Part shown: positions 15,464 to 24,340 of the stretch, one piece after another
How positions within the stretch are numbered: the first letter of the stretch is position 1
Layout: every line of letters starts with the position of its first letter
Assembly (NCBI GenBank): GCA_052387115.1
Contig: JBQTJM010000055.1
Location: 1-33,942, forward strand
Source of the DNA: JACCXJ01 sp052387115
Lineage (GTDB): Bacteria > Pseudomonadota > Gammaproteobacteria > JACCXJ01
Direction: 5' to 3'
Length of the DNA stretch: 33,942 nucleotides
Translations under genes and position numbers: made by a program
The notes under the pieces: generated by a model
What the model was told of the DNA's origin: nothing
Database searches by the model: none
The model's input: the letters and a program-made list of their open reading frames with translations, nothing else

Positions 15464-16833
15464 CGCTCGGCCGACTAGCGTATGCGCACGTCGTGCATCC
15501 GTTGTATCACTTCGCGAAGCGTGACGGGGTCAACCGCGCGATCCGCGAGCTGCGCCGCAATCAGTGGCTCGCTGCAAACGCGATCGACGCTATACAGCAA
15601 GAGAAACTCCGGCGCATACTGGTCCATGCCCACAGACACGTTCCTTACTATCGGGACGCGATCGATGCGCTTGGGGTGGATCCACGGGAGCTGGCACAGG
15701 CGGAGACGTTCGCGCGCTTGCCGGTCTTGACCAAAGCCGCGATTCGGGGAAACCACGACCGCCTGCACACGACAGCGCTTGCGGGCAATCGTTTGCAACT
15801 CAACAGCACGAGCGGATCGACCGGCGAGCCGTTGCACTTTTATACGGACGATAGCATATCGACTTACCTCAAGGCCTCGGTGATCAGGAACAAGGAGTGG
15901 ACGGGTTGGAGGATGAGCAGCCGTGAGGCGTGCTTGTGGGGTGCGCCGGTCGATGCAGGCAAGGCGAAAGCGTTTCGGGGGCGCATGCACGGGAGGATGA
16001 CCGGTTCTTTGTTCCTAAGTGCCTACGATATGACGGAAGAGGCCATGGACCGGTACCTGTCGGATATTGCGGCGCACCGACCGTTCTTGCTGGTATCCTA
16101 CCCCAGTATCCTCGAAATATTCGCCACCCATTGTCGCAGGAGGACCGCGAGGTTCGAATCCCTGCGCGCGATTATCGCATCGGCGGAGACGATGTGGCCG
16201 GACCAGCGGGATCTCTTCGAAAGGACCTTTAGGGCACGGGTATTCAATCGCTACGGTTGTCGGGAAGTAGGCGATATTGCCCACGAGTGCGCCTCGCACA
16301 CGGGATTGCACGTCAACTCGGACTGCGTTCTTGTCGAGATTGTGGACGGTTCAGGACGTCCGTGCGATCGGGGTGAAACGGGGGACGTCCTGGTCACGAG
16401 CCTGCATAACTACGGGATGCCATTGATACGGTATGCCATCGGGGACCGCGCCGCATGGTCCTTGCAGACGGCATGCGAATGCGGCCGTGGCCTGCCCCTT
16501 TTGGCGGGCATCGAAGGTAGGTCCATGGACGTCGTATCCACTCGATCGGGCAAGCACATCGGGGGCACCTATTGGACCATTTTGCTGCGCTCCCGGCCTG
16601 GGTTCACGCAGTTTCAGGTCGTGCAGGACACGCCGGACGGGATCACGGTGAGGTTCGTTCGCGATGACAGGTTCGATGCAGGGGTGCTGGAGTATTATGC
16701 GCAACGAATCAGGGAGCAGTGCGGCGACGAGTTTCACGTTGCGTTCCAGGAGGAGAAGGAGCTGGATCGGACGGCTGCCGGAAAACTCCGGCTAGTGGTT
16801 TCTAACGTTGACCGCACCCTCCCGGCTAAGTAG
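15460..16833 (+). CDS. PaaK/CapK-like adenylate-forming enzyme
   Basis: The 457-residue protein belongs to the phenylacetate-CoA ligase branch of the ANL superfamily. The N-terminal pattern is LRRILVHAHRHVPYYRDAID. The P-loop is STSGSTGEP at residues 116-124. Other conserved parts are RAIIASAETM, NRYGCREVGDIAHECASHTG, and the adenylate-forming hinge region LIRYAIGDRAAW. A CECGRGLPLLAGIEGRSMD segment follows, with a Cys pair. In polysaccharide clusters such CapK-like enzymes activate a carboxylic acid, possibly for acylating or amidating a sugar; the substrate is unknown. The GTG start is coupled (4-bp overlap) to the glycosyltransferase. No acyltransferase partner is visible downstream; the gene converges on the patatin-like gene with a 40-bp gap. 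Confidence 0.88.
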   Translation: MTLGRLAYAHVVHPLYHFAKRDGVNRAIRELRRNQWLAANAIDAIQQEKLRRILVHAHRHVPYYRDAIDALGVDPRELAQAETFARLPVLTKAAIRGNHDRLHTTALAGNRLQLNSTSGSTGEPLHFYTDDSISTYLKASVIRNKEWTGWRMSSREACLWGAPVDAGKAKAFRGRMHGRMTGSLFLSAYDMTEEAMDRYLSDIAAHRPFLLVSYPSILEIFATHCRRRTARFESLRAIIASAETMWPDQRDLFERTFRARVFNRYGCREVGDIAHECASHTGLHVNSDCVLVEIVDGSGRPCDRGETGDVLVTSLHNYGMPLIRYAIGDRAAWSLQTACECGRGLPLLAGIEGRSMDVVSTRSGKHIGGTYWTILLRSRPGFTQFQVVQDTPDGITVRFVRDDRFDAGVLEYYAQRIREQCGDEFHVAFQEEKELDRTAAGKLRLVVSNVDRTLPAK

Positions 16834-16873
16834 AACACCCCTCACCCTACCCGCATGCGACCCCGGGATCCCG

Positions 16874-17743
16874 CTACCCCAATACACGGCGCGCCGAGGC
16901 GGCACCCAGCGCCATGAGGTCGCGGGCGTGCTCGGGCCAGGGCTTGGGCGGCCAGAAGGTGATCGGGATACCGATCCGCGGGCGCGGGGTGATGGTCTCG
17001 ACGGCGCTGACGGTCTTGCCGGCGCGGCGGGCGAGCTCGATCTTCCAGTGGAGCAGCTCATCGGCGGTGAGCTGGTGGCCGGCCAGCATGGCGCTGGTGA
17101 AGTTGCGGCGATCGCTGTGCTCGCGGGCGCGGACCTGGACGCGGTGGAGGATGCTGTGCACGACGATGTGCGTGACGTCGGGGTCGTCGATCCACTGCTC
17201 GATCGGTACCGAGCAGCCGAGGCCACCATCCCACAAGGTCTCGCCCTCGACGCGGCGCGGGGCGATGAGGCCAGGCAGCGCGCAACTCGCGAGCATGGTG
17301 TCGGCGAGCGGGCCGTGGCCACGCAACTCGACGCGGCTGGTACGTAGATTGGTCACCGCAAGGTGCAGCCGCGCCGCCGTGCAATCTTCGATACGCCGTT
17401 CCCCGACGAGCTCGTGGAGCAGGCGCCACAGGTGCAGCCCTTCGAGCACCGCCGGCACGCCGCGCCAGCCGAGCAGGGTCCCGAGCGCGCGAAAAGGCAT
17501 CCGCCATTCGCGGAAATGGGCGCACATATCGCGGCGCGTGAACGCCGTCTCCAATTGCTCGATGCTCAACCCGGCCGCGTAGAGCCCGGCGACGATCGCG
17601 CCGGCGGACGAGCCGGCCACCGCGATCGGCCGCCGGCCGCCAGCGAGCAGCTCGCGCAGAAAGCCGAAATGCGTGGCGAAACCGAGAAACGACGAGCCGA
17701 ACGCAATCGCCAGGCGCGGCGGGCGGGAGCGGGGATCAGGCAT
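16874..17743 (-). CDS. Patatin-like phospholipase
   Basis: The 289-residue protein has the patatin catalytic dyad: Ser46 in the nucleophile elbow AGSSAG and Asp172 in WDGGLG. An oxyanion-loop-like AFGSSFLGFATHFGFL stretch precedes the elbow, with the usual GGG partly replaced. Patatin-type enzymes hydrolyse acyl chains from phospholipids or glycolipids. The ATG at 17743 is chosen because the catalytic fold begins directly after it; longer starts run into the upstream gene. The start overlaps the stop of the HpnL-like gene by 8 bp, so the two are probably coupled. As the last gene of the hopanoid-linked operon it may act in membrane-lipid remodelling, which is inference. Confidence 0.87.
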   Translation of the reverse strand: MPDPRSRPPRLAIAFGSSFLGFATHFGFLRELLAGGRRPIAVAGSSAGAIVAGLYAAGLSIEQLETAFTRRDMCAHFREWRMPFRALGTLLGWRGVPAVLEGLHLWRLLHELVGERRIEDCTAARLHLAVTNLRTSRVELRGHGPLADTMLASCALPGLIAPRRVEGETLWDGGLGCSVPIEQWIDDPDVTHIVVHSILHRVQVRAREHSDRRNFTSAMLAGHQLTADELLHWKIELARRAGKTVSAVETITPRPRIGIPITFWPPKPWPEHARDLMALGAASARRVLG

Positions 17744-18704
17744 CGGCGTGGTCCTTGCGCACCGGCGCTCGAAACCGGAGAAACACCCCAGCGCCGGGCA
17801 CGGACCAGCTCGCACCGACGAAGAATCCGGTCAGGGAAACGAATACGGCCGTCGCCGGAGGCACGGCGCAGAGCGGCACCAGCAGGGCTTGGAACACGGC
17901 CTCACGCAGGCCGAGACCGGACAGCGTTACCGGCAGCATGGTCACCACATCGATCACGGGCATGAGGCTGAGCGCGTCGGCGAGCGCCCAGTCCATGCCC
18001 TGCGCGCGCGCGGCGAAGAAGTAAAGTCCGACGTTACCGGCGTGGCAGACGCCGCCGAGGAAGAGCACGGCGAGGGCGCGCCAGCTCCCGGCGAAAAAAA
18101 GGTCGAACACGCCCGCGATCTGCGAAACGCGCGCGCCGAACGGAAACCAGGCTGGATGGCGGAGCGCCCGCCCCGGACGGTTGGTGAGATACCAGACCGC
18201 CATCACGAGCCCCACAGTGGCCAGGAAAAACAGCACCGTGTGAAAGAGCGCGGCGGTCGCGGGCGTCTGCTGGAACCATTCGGCGCGCAGCCCGGCGACC
18301 ACGGTGGTCCAGATCATCACGATAAAAAGGCCGGAGAGCCGCTCCATGAGCATGGCGAGCACGGCAGCGATCTTGCGCTCGGGGTACCAGAACATGACGG
18401 CGGCGATCTTCGCCGCGTCCCCGCCCGCCGTGCCGGGGAGAAACAGCGAGGTGAACAAACCGAGGAAATGCAGCCCCGCCGCGTGGGGGAAACCGAGAGG
18501 GATGCCGGCGATGCTGAGGCACAGCCACCAGCGCAGCGCGCCGGCCAGCTCGTTCACCCCGCCCGCGAGCCACGCGGGCAGGAGCCAGCCGGGCGCCGGC
18601 GGCGTGGGCAACGCGGCGAGCTGGGCGCGAATGCTCGGGTCGCGCGAGATCCACCACAATAGCGCGACGGTGATGCTTACGCGGAGGACGGTCCAACGAT
18701 TCAT
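17736..18704 (-). CDS. UPF0104/HpnL-like integral membrane protein
   Basis: The 322-residue protein has about eight transmembrane helices and the pattern of the lysylphosphatidylglycerol synthase membrane domain (UPF0104): FLGLFTSLFLPGTAGGDAAK, then RLSGLFIVMIW, MDWALADALSLMPVIDVVTM and the late LPVTLSGLGLREAVFQALL. HpnL, a member of this superfamily, is a hopanoid-cluster-associated transport protein, so with squalene synthase and cyclase upstream a HpnL role is a reasonable inference. A generic lipid or polyprenol flippase is the alternative. The start ATG overlaps the methyltransferase stop by four bases (ATGA), and its stop overlaps the patatin gene by 8 bp, so all three are translationally coupled. 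Confidence 0.82.
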   Translation of the reverse strand: MNRWTVLRVSITVALLWWISRDPSIRAQLAALPTPPAPGWLLPAWLAGGVNELAGALRWWLCLSIAGIPLGFPHAAGLHFLGLFTSLFLPGTAGGDAAKIAAVMFWYPERKIAAVLAMLMERLSGLFIVMIWTTVVAGLRAEWFQQTPATAALFHTVLFFLATVGLVMAVWYLTNRPGRALRHPAWFPFGARVSQIAGVFDLFFAGSWRALAVLFLGGVCHAGNVGLYFFAARAQGMDWALADALSLMPVIDVVTMLPVTLSGLGLREAVFQALLVPLCAVPPATAVFVSLTGFFVGASWSVPGAGVFLRFRAPVRKDHADA

Positions 18705-19459
18705 GCGTCCGGCTCGAGCCTACGCGACGATTCGTTCACAAAGTCTGCTGCACGCAAGCTGGCGACGAGCAACATGTTCGCGAAGGGCGTACCGCGGCTC
18801 ATCGGTACGGCCTCGACCGTGAAGCCGAGGCGGCAGAGCGACGATCGCCAGTCTTGCAGAGAGCGGCAATATAGTCTGGAGAGCCGATGGCCGCGGGCCA
18901 AGGCCACGAGGTGATCGACCCAGTTGGCGATCCGGAACGGCAGGCCGCCGTCGGCGTCCCCGATCCGCATCAGGAGGCACCCTCCGGGAACCAGTGCGTC
19001 CCGTACCCGCACCAGCACATCGGCTTGCGCCGAGTAGTCGATGTAATGCAGCACATCGAGGATGACGACCGTATCGGGCCTGCCGAAGTCGGCGCTGCGG
19101 ATGTCGCCCAGGACCAGCTCCACCCCCTCGCCGAGTGCCCGTCGGGCGCGGCGCACCTCGCGCGCCATCAACTCGACACCCCGATACGCCAACGGTTTCG
19201 GGGCCGGCGGCCAGTGGGCCGGCCAATGGCCGGCGTCGAACAAGGCGCGCGCCTCGAGGAGCCATGACGCCAATAAGCCCTGGCCACAGCCGAGATCGAG
19301 AATGCGCGCGTCGTCGGGGATCAGACCCCGCTCCAAGAGTTCGAGAAATACCGGGTCGCTACCGAGCTTGCCGCGAGCGAAGTACCAGGCGAATGGCCCG
19401 GCGGACCGGTATGGAGCGGTGGCGGCATCGAGCAGCGCGCGTGTGAATGCAGCGCTCAT
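18701..19459 (-). CDS. Class I SAM-dependent methyltransferase
   Basis: The 252-residue protein has motif I ILDLGCGQG at residues 53-61, an acidic end to strand 2 (YRGVELMAREV), and motif IV region DTVVILDVLHYIDY, followed by the VLVRVRDALVPGGCLLMRIG strand. These are the features of a Rossmann-fold methyltransferase acting on a small molecule or lipid. The ATG at 19459 gives a normal N-terminus; the frame extends upstream only through sequence overlapping the cyclase gene. It lies 80 bp after the squalene-hopene cyclase and couples to the HpnL-like gene. It is not the radical-SAM hopanoid C-2 methylase HpnP nor the C-3 methylase HpnR. Its substrate is unknown; a lipid or polar headgroup is plausible from context. 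Confidence 0.85.
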   Translation of the reverse strand: MSAAFTRALLDAATAPYRSAGPFAWYFARGKLGSDPVFLELLERGLIPDDARILDLGCGQGLLASWLLEARALFDAGHWPAHWPPAPKPLAYRGVELMAREVRRARRALGEGVELVLGDIRSADFGRPDTVVILDVLHYIDYSAQADVLVRVRDALVPGGCLLMRIGDADGGLPFRIANWVDHLVALARGHRLSRLYCRSLQDWRSSLCRLGFTVEAVPMSRGTPFANMLLVASLRAADFVNESSRRLEPDA

Positions 19460-19539
19460 GCGATCACCGTATACCCGCCGCGCCACCCCGCCGAAGCGTC
19501 TCGCTCCCCCGGGACCTCCAGCCCCAGGGGGGTGGGGGC

Positions 19540-21489
19540 TCAAGGACCTCGGGGCCGGGTGCGGTTCCGGTAGTCGGCGAGCGCCCAGAGCGGGAAATAC
19601 CGGGTATAGCCGTGGTACTTGAGGTAGAACACCCGCGGGAAACCGGGGGCCGTGAAACCGGGGTCGTGCCACAGGCCGTCGGGGCCCTGGCGGGAGAGAA
19701 GGTGGTCGATGCCGCGGCGGACGGCCTCTGATCCGATCTCACCGGCGGCCACGAGCCCGAGTAGCGCCCAGGCGGTCTGGAACGCGGTGCTCGGGTGGGG
19801 CGTCCCGCGCTTTTCGGGGCAATAGCTGTCGTTGCCCTCGCCCCAGCCGCCGTCGGGTTGCTGCTGCGCCATGAGCCATGCGACGGCGCGGCGGATGTAG
19901 GGCTCTGCCGGATCCTCGCCCGCTATCTCCAGGGCGGCGAGGACCGACCAGGTCCCGTAGAGGTAGTTCGTGCCCCAGCGCCCGAACCAGGAGCCGTCGG
20001 CCTCCTGCAGCGCCTGGAGATAGGCCACCGCATGGCGCAACGCGGGGCGGTGGCGCGCATCGCCCGCGAGGGCGAGAAATGCGATGCAGCGGCCCGTCAC
20101 GTCCTCCGTGGGCGGGTCGAGCAGGGCGCCGTGATCGGCGAAGGGGATGTGGTTGAGGTGGTAATGGGTGTTGTCGGCATCGAAGGAGCCATAGCCGCCG
20201 TTCTTCGAGCGCATGCCCCAGATCCACTCGGCCGCGGCATGGATGGACCAGGCGTAGCGCTGGCGATCGGCCAGGCACATGACCCATCCGACCATTGAGG
20301 TATCGTCGAGGTCCGGGTAGTACGCGTTGGCATACTGGAACGCCCAGCCTCCGCCCTTGAGGTTGGGGCGGTACTCGCGCCAGTCGCCGGGCTCATCGCC
20401 GAGCTGGCGGCCTTTGAGCCAGTCGAGCCCGCGCCGCACGGCGGTCGTCATCTCGCCGCCAGCGGCCGCGATGAGCGCCTGACAGGCGATGGCCGTGTCC
20501 CAGACCGGCGAGACGCAAGGCTGACAATAAGTCGAGTCCTCGCGCACCACCAGGAGCTTTTGGATCGCCTCGCGGGCCTCGCGACGATACCAATGGTCGG
20601 CGGGATAGCCGAGGAGCGCCAGGCATTCGTACGCGTTGACCATGGCCGGGAAGATCCCGCCGAGCCCGTCGGTGCCGTTCAGCCGCGCCGTAAACCAGCG
20701 CTCGGCGCGCCCGATCGCACGCCTGCGGACGAAAGCGGGGATGAGCCGCTCGATAGGGCGGAACACCCGGTCGATGGCGAAGAAGACGCGCCCCAGCCGC
20801 GCCTTCGTATGGAAATACCGCTGCTCTTCCTCGGGCGGCGTCACGAACAGCTCCGCGATCCCGATCCCGCGCGGGTTGGCGGCGCGCGGCTTGACGCTGC
20901 ATAGGATGAAGAGCGGCACCATCACGGTCCGGGACCAGTAGGAGACCTTGCTCAGATGAAAGAAGAACCGGCGCGGGAGGAACATGATCTCGACCGGGAT
21001 GAAGGGCACGGCGCGCCACGGGACCTGGCCGAAAAGGGCGAGCGTGATGCGCGTGAAGACGTTGCTGCGCGCGGCCCCCCCGCGGGACAGGATGGCCTCG
21101 CGGGCACGCGCCATGTGCGGCTCTTCGGGCGCGTCCCCGACCAGCTTCAAGGCATAATACGCCTTGACCGTGCAGCTCATATCGAAGTCCCCACCCTGGA
21201 ACAAAGACCAGCCGCCGTCCCCGGCCTGGTGCCGGCGCAGGTACACGGCGATGCGGGTCTCGAGGGGCCGGTCGATCTCGTCCATGAAGTGCATCATGAG
21301 GATGTACTCGGCCGGGATGGTGCAATCGGCCTCCAGCTCATAGACCCAGTGCCCGCCCGGTTGCTGGTCCTGGAGAAGCGCCTCGGCGGCGCGCGCGACG
21401 GCCGCCTCGAGCGCCTCCCACCCGAGCCGGGCGGCCGGCACCGCCATGGGCCCGCTGACCCGAACCGCTGTGTTTGGATCTATCGACAT
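19540..21489 (-). CDS. shc: Squalene-hopene cyclase
   Basis: The enzyme cyclises squalene to hopene and hopanol at the membrane surface, the defining step of hopanoid synthesis. The 649-residue protein matches the family length. The protonating motif is DLDDT (Asp393, Asp395, Asp396; Asp395 corresponds to the catalytic acid). QW repeats stabilise the alpha/alpha barrels: QQPGGHWVYELEAD, QAGDGGWSLF, KGGGWAFQYAN, QEADGSWFGRWGTNYLYGTW, QQPDGGWGEGNDSY and QGPDGLWHDPGF. Slight variations from the norm are QGGDFDMSCTVKAY (usually GGPFD-S-T) and the DLDD instead of DVDD core, both conservative. The gene is downstream of squalene synthase (26-bp gap) and upstream of a methyltransferase and a HpnL-like gene. 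Confidence 0.97.
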   Translation of the reverse strand: MSIDPNTAVRVSGPMAVPAARLGWEALEAAVARAAEALLQDQQPGGHWVYELEADCTIPAEYILMMHFMDEIDRPLETRIAVYLRRHQAGDGGWSLFQGGDFDMSCTVKAYYALKLVGDAPEEPHMARAREAILSRGGAARSNVFTRITLALFGQVPWRAVPFIPVEIMFLPRRFFFHLSKVSYWSRTVMVPLFILCSVKPRAANPRGIGIAELFVTPPEEEQRYFHTKARLGRVFFAIDRVFRPIERLIPAFVRRRAIGRAERWFTARLNGTDGLGGIFPAMVNAYECLALLGYPADHWYRREAREAIQKLLVVREDSTYCQPCVSPVWDTAIACQALIAAAGGEMTTAVRRGLDWLKGRQLGDEPGDWREYRPNLKGGGWAFQYANAYYPDLDDTSMVGWVMCLADRQRYAWSIHAAAEWIWGMRSKNGGYGSFDADNTHYHLNHIPFADHGALLDPPTEDVTGRCIAFLALAGDARHRPALRHAVAYLQALQEADGSWFGRWGTNYLYGTWSVLAALEIAGEDPAEPYIRRAVAWLMAQQQPDGGWGEGNDSYCPEKRGTPHPSTAFQTAWALLGLVAAGEIGSEAVRRGIDHLLSRQGPDGLWHDPGFTAPGFPRVFYLKYHGYTRYFPLWALADYRNRTRPRGP

Positions 21490-21515
21490 CGCGTCCTCCC
21501 CTATCTCGCTTCGCG

Positions 21516-22616
21516 CTACTCGCCTGCTGACGCTCCCCGGGCGGGCAGCCGATGCACGCCTCTGTTGGTAAGTTTGTCACGAAAGTGATTGATCGGTAAA
21601 CCCCTGGAGGCGATGTGGGCGGCGAGCCGCAGGAGCCCATCGTGGCGCACCAGGACATTGCCGACGGCAACGGTGGCCCACACGCTCTTGCGGCCGATCT
21701 TGACCTCGCGCCCGGTCGTGAAGTCGCGATGGCGGTGGATCTTCCTGAGCGTCAGGATCGCCATGCCGATGGCCCACAGGCAGAACCGTCGTATCCCGGT
21801 CTCGCGCGCCGGGATGAGCAGGGTGTAGGCAAGGGCGTCGTCCAGGTGCCCGCGGGCGATCCCGATGAGCTCGAACAGACCCTCGGAAAACCCCGGATGG
21901 TCCATCCCGGGTTCGAGGTCTCGAAGCCGCACGCCCTTGCCGAGGAAGAGATCGCGCGGCAGCCAGCAGGCCCCGTGCCGACGGTCCTCCCAGATATCTT
22001 TGAGGATGTTGGTCATCTGCAAGCCCTGCCCGAAGGACACGGCGAGCGGCATGAGACGGTCCCGGTGCGCCGCGATGTCCTCGGTGTAGTCGCAGAAAAG
22101 CTCGGTCAGCATCTCGCCGACGACCCCGGCGACGAAATAGCAATAGTCGTCCATGGCCGCGAGGTCCGGCAGGCCGTCCAGAGTCTCGCACGTCTGATAG
22201 TCGGCCATGCCCTTGGCCATGATGCGCACGCAGCGGGCGAGGGAGCGCCTCTGGTTGGCGTTGAAACCGTGCGTGATGCGAATGACCCTGGGGGTGTTGT
22301 GGATCAGATCGCGCTCGGCACCGAGGGCGTCGGGGGCCAACAGCGGGTGGAGGTCCCCCGAGAACCGCTCGGCCGACTCTGTGCCTTCGACGACACGGAC
22401 GAAGCGCTCGGAGAAGTCGCGCTGCTGTGCCGCCGAAAGCCCCGCGTCGTCCTCGACCGTGTCCGCGATCCGGCACAGGAGATAGGCATTGCCCACGACC
22501 TCGCAGAGGCCTGGGGGCAAGACGGGGATGGTCAGGGCGAAGGTGCGGGAGACGCCCTGCAGGATGCGGTCTTGGTACGCTCGGTCTTCCGCCATAGGCG
22601 CGGATGCCGGCATCAT
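21516..22616 (-). CDS. Squalene synthase (squalene/phytoene synthase family)
   Basis: The ~366-residue protein joins two farnesyl diphosphates head to head. The first Asp-rich motif is DTVEDD (Asp52-Asp57) and the second is NILKDIWED (Asp207-Asp211), both chelating Mg-diphosphate. Between them are GFNANQRRSLARCVRIMAKG and DYCYFVAGVVGEMLTELF, the Tyr-rich segment of the family. DTVEDD and the C-terminal LTLRKIHRHRDFTTGREVKI stretch are closer to true squalene synthase (SQS, one NADPH-dependent enzyme) than to HpnC/HpnD, and no HpnE gene is present. Direct neighbouring of squalene-hopene cyclase supports squalene as product. Start choice is uncertain: ATG codons at 22616, 22613 and 22595 all precede the fold and none has a strong ribosome-binding site. 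Confidence 0.92.
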   Translation of the reverse strand: MMPASAPMAEDRAYQDRILQGVSRTFALTIPVLPPGLCEVVGNAYLLCRIADTVEDDAGLSAAQQRDFSERFVRVVEGTESAERFSGDLHPLLAPDALGAERDLIHNTPRVIRITHGFNANQRRSLARCVRIMAKGMADYQTCETLDGLPDLAAMDDYCYFVAGVVGEMLTELFCDYTEDIAAHRDRLMPLAVSFGQGLQMTNILKDIWEDRRHGACWLPRDLFLGKGVRLRDLEPGMDHPGFSEGLFELIGIARGHLDDALAYTLLIPARETGIRRFCLWAIGMAILTLRKIHRHRDFTTGREVKIGRKSVWATVAVGNVLVRHDGLLRLAAHIASRGLPINHFRDKLTNRGVHRLPARGASAGE

Positions 22617-22653
22617 GGGCGAGAGCAGACCGGGGACGGGGCCAGCGCGCGCG

Positions 22654-23844
22654 TCACCGTCGTCCGAAGAACGTTTCCAGCCGGTCCAGGGCCTTGGTGA
22701 GGTTCTCCATGCTGGTCGCGAAGGACAGCCGTACACAGCCCGGCGCCCCGAAGGCGGTGCCGGGCACGACGGCGACCTCGGATCGCTCCAAGAGACGCTC
22801 GGCCAGCCCGATGTCGTCGTCCACGTCCGCCATGCGCTCGATGGCCTCCTGCATATTTGGGAAGCTATAGAAGGTCCCCTGGGCCGGCAGGGCACGCACC
22901 CCCTTCATCTCGTTCAGGCGCCGGTGGACGAAGTCGTGCCGGTCTTTGAAGATCCGGCAGCGCTCGCGCACCAGGGACTGGTCCCCGGTGAGCGCGACCT
23001 CGGCCGCGACCTGGGCGATCGAGGTCGGATTGGAGGTGCTCTGGGACTGGAGGACGGCCATGGCCTGGATGATGGGTTTCGGCCCCGCCGCGTATCCGAT
23101 CCGCCAGCCGGTCATGGCGTAGGCCTTGGAGACGCCGTTCAGTACAACGGTGCGGCCGTAGAGCGCGGGACAGGCGTTCAGGATGTCCGCGAACGGCTCT
23201 CGGTGCCACAGGATGTGCTCGTACATGTCGTCCGAGGCGATCACCACCTGCGGATGCTGTAAGAGGACCTCGGCGAGGCCCGCCAACTCGGCGCGCGAGT
23301 AGTACTCTCCGGTCGGGTTCGACGGGCTATTCAACACCAGGAGGCGGGTCCTGGCGGTGATCGCCCCCGCGAGCTTCGCGGGCGTCATCTTGAAGTGATC
23401 GTCTATCCCGGTGTCGATAGCGACCGGCACGGCCCCGGTGAGCGTCACCATGTCCGGGTACGAGGTCCAGTAGGGCGCCGGGATGATGGCCTCGTCGCCC
23501 CGATTGAGCAGGGCCATCACCAGGTTGTAAAAACTGTGTTTGCAACCGCACGACACCAGGACCTGGTCCGGGGCGTACTCGAGACCGTTCTCGCGCCAGA
23601 GCTTCTCGACCACCGCACGCTTGAGGCTAGGCGTACCCTCGACCGCGGTGTACTTGGTAAAGCCCTCGGCCAAGGCGCGGACGGCCGCCGCCTTGATGTG
23701 CTCCGGGGTGTCGAAATCGGGCTCGCCCGCCGCCAGGCTCACGATATCCTTGCCAGCGGCCTTGAGCGCCAAGGCGCGTGCCGCGACGGCGAGGGTCGCG
23801 GAAGGTTTGATCGCCAGCGCGCGCTCGGAGATCTGAAGGGCCAA
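22654..23844 (-). CDS. aspC: Class I/II pyridoxal-phosphate aminotransferase (aspartate-type)
   Basis: The 396-residue enzyme is a fold-type I aminotransferase of the Ib (AspAT gamma) subgroup. The PLP lysine is Lys240 in LNGVSKAYAMTGWRIGYAAG. Other active-site residues are Asn176 in NSPSNPTGEYY, Asp205 and Tyr208 in ASDDMYEH, and the C-terminal substrate-carboxylate Arg in CVRLSFATS. The opening SERALAIKPSATLAVAARA is the typical N-terminal arm. It probably transfers amino groups between aspartate or aromatic amino acids and 2-oxoglutarate in the cytosol; some homologues also act on prephenate. It lies 37 bp upstream of the squalene synthase gene on the same strand, so it may simply lead the operon, with no evident hopanoid role. 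Confidence 0.95.
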   Translation of the reverse strand: MALQISERALAIKPSATLAVAARALALKAAGKDIVSLAAGEPDFDTPEHIKAAAVRALAEGFTKYTAVEGTPSLKRAVVEKLWRENGLEYAPDQVLVSCGCKHSFYNLVMALLNRGDEAIIPAPYWTSYPDMVTLTGAVPVAIDTGIDDHFKMTPAKLAGAITARTRLLVLNSPSNPTGEYYSRAELAGLAEVLLQHPQVVIASDDMYEHILWHREPFADILNACPALYGRTVVLNGVSKAYAMTGWRIGYAAGPKPIIQAMAVLQSQSTSNPTSIAQVAAEVALTGDQSLVRERCRIFKDRHDFVHRRLNEMKGVRALPAQGTFYSFPNMQEAIERMADVDDDIGLAERLLERSEVAVVPGTAFGAPGCVRLSFATSMENLTKALDRLETFFGRR

Positions 23845-24019
23845 TGACTACCTCGCTTCCTCGGTCGGACGGACAGAACGGCGTAATATACTCAAAGTCC
23901 TGGGCTGACAGAACCCCGCGGCTCCGGCGCCAGCACCCGGGGGCACCCACAAGGGGTGCGACTCATCCGCGCGGGCAGCGGCCGCGGCTTCGGCGCCACA
24001 CCCGGGGCGCCCACAAGAG

Positions 24020-24340
24020 TCAAGGGGCAAAGGTCTCTTGTAGCGTGTTCAGGGTCGAAGCCAGGGTCTTATGATGCACGGCCCCGAGGCGTTTGATCAA
24101 ATGGGCCTGGTCGAGCGTTCTGATTTGGTCGAGCAAGATCAAACCCTTCTTCCCCCCGAAGGCCACCGGAATTCGGTAGGGCGCCGATCTGGCGCCGGTC
24201 GTCATAGGGGCCACGATCGCGGTGCGCAGATGGTCGTGCATCTCGGGCGGTGACACGATGAGGCAGGGGCGGGACTTGCGGATCTCGCTGCCCACGGTGG
24301 GATCGAGCGTCGCCAACCAGACTTCGCCACGGATCACCAT
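24020..24340 (-). CDS. mazF: MazF/PemK-family endoribonuclease toxin
   Basis: The 106-residue protein has the MazF signature: RGEVWLATLDPTVGSEIRKS, RPCLIVSPPEMHDHLRTAIV, APMTTGARSAPYRIPV, and the late LILLDQIRTLDQAHLIKRLG. The Arg in RPCLIVSP and the Thr in APMTT correspond to the catalytic pair of the family, which cuts mRNA at short sequence motifs. Its start overlaps the end of the mazE-like antitoxin by 7 bp, so toxin translation follows antitoxin translation. Nothing in the sequence looks damaged. Confidence 0.95.
   Translation of the reverse strand: MVIRGEVWLATLDPTVGSEIRKSRPCLIVSPPEMHDHLRTAIVAPMTTGARSAPYRIPVAFGGKKGLILLDQIRTLDQAHLIKRLGAVHHKTLASTLNTLQETFAP

Noticed and set aside
17673..18662. 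A 329-codon plus-strand open frame opposite the HpnL-like gene
   Set aside because: Highly charged repetitive translation without domains; the opposite strand has a coherent membrane protein with coupled neighbours.
21615..22700. A 361-codon plus-strand open frame opposite squalene synthase
   Set aside because: Antisense shadow; the squalene synthase motifs on the minus strand are unambiguous.
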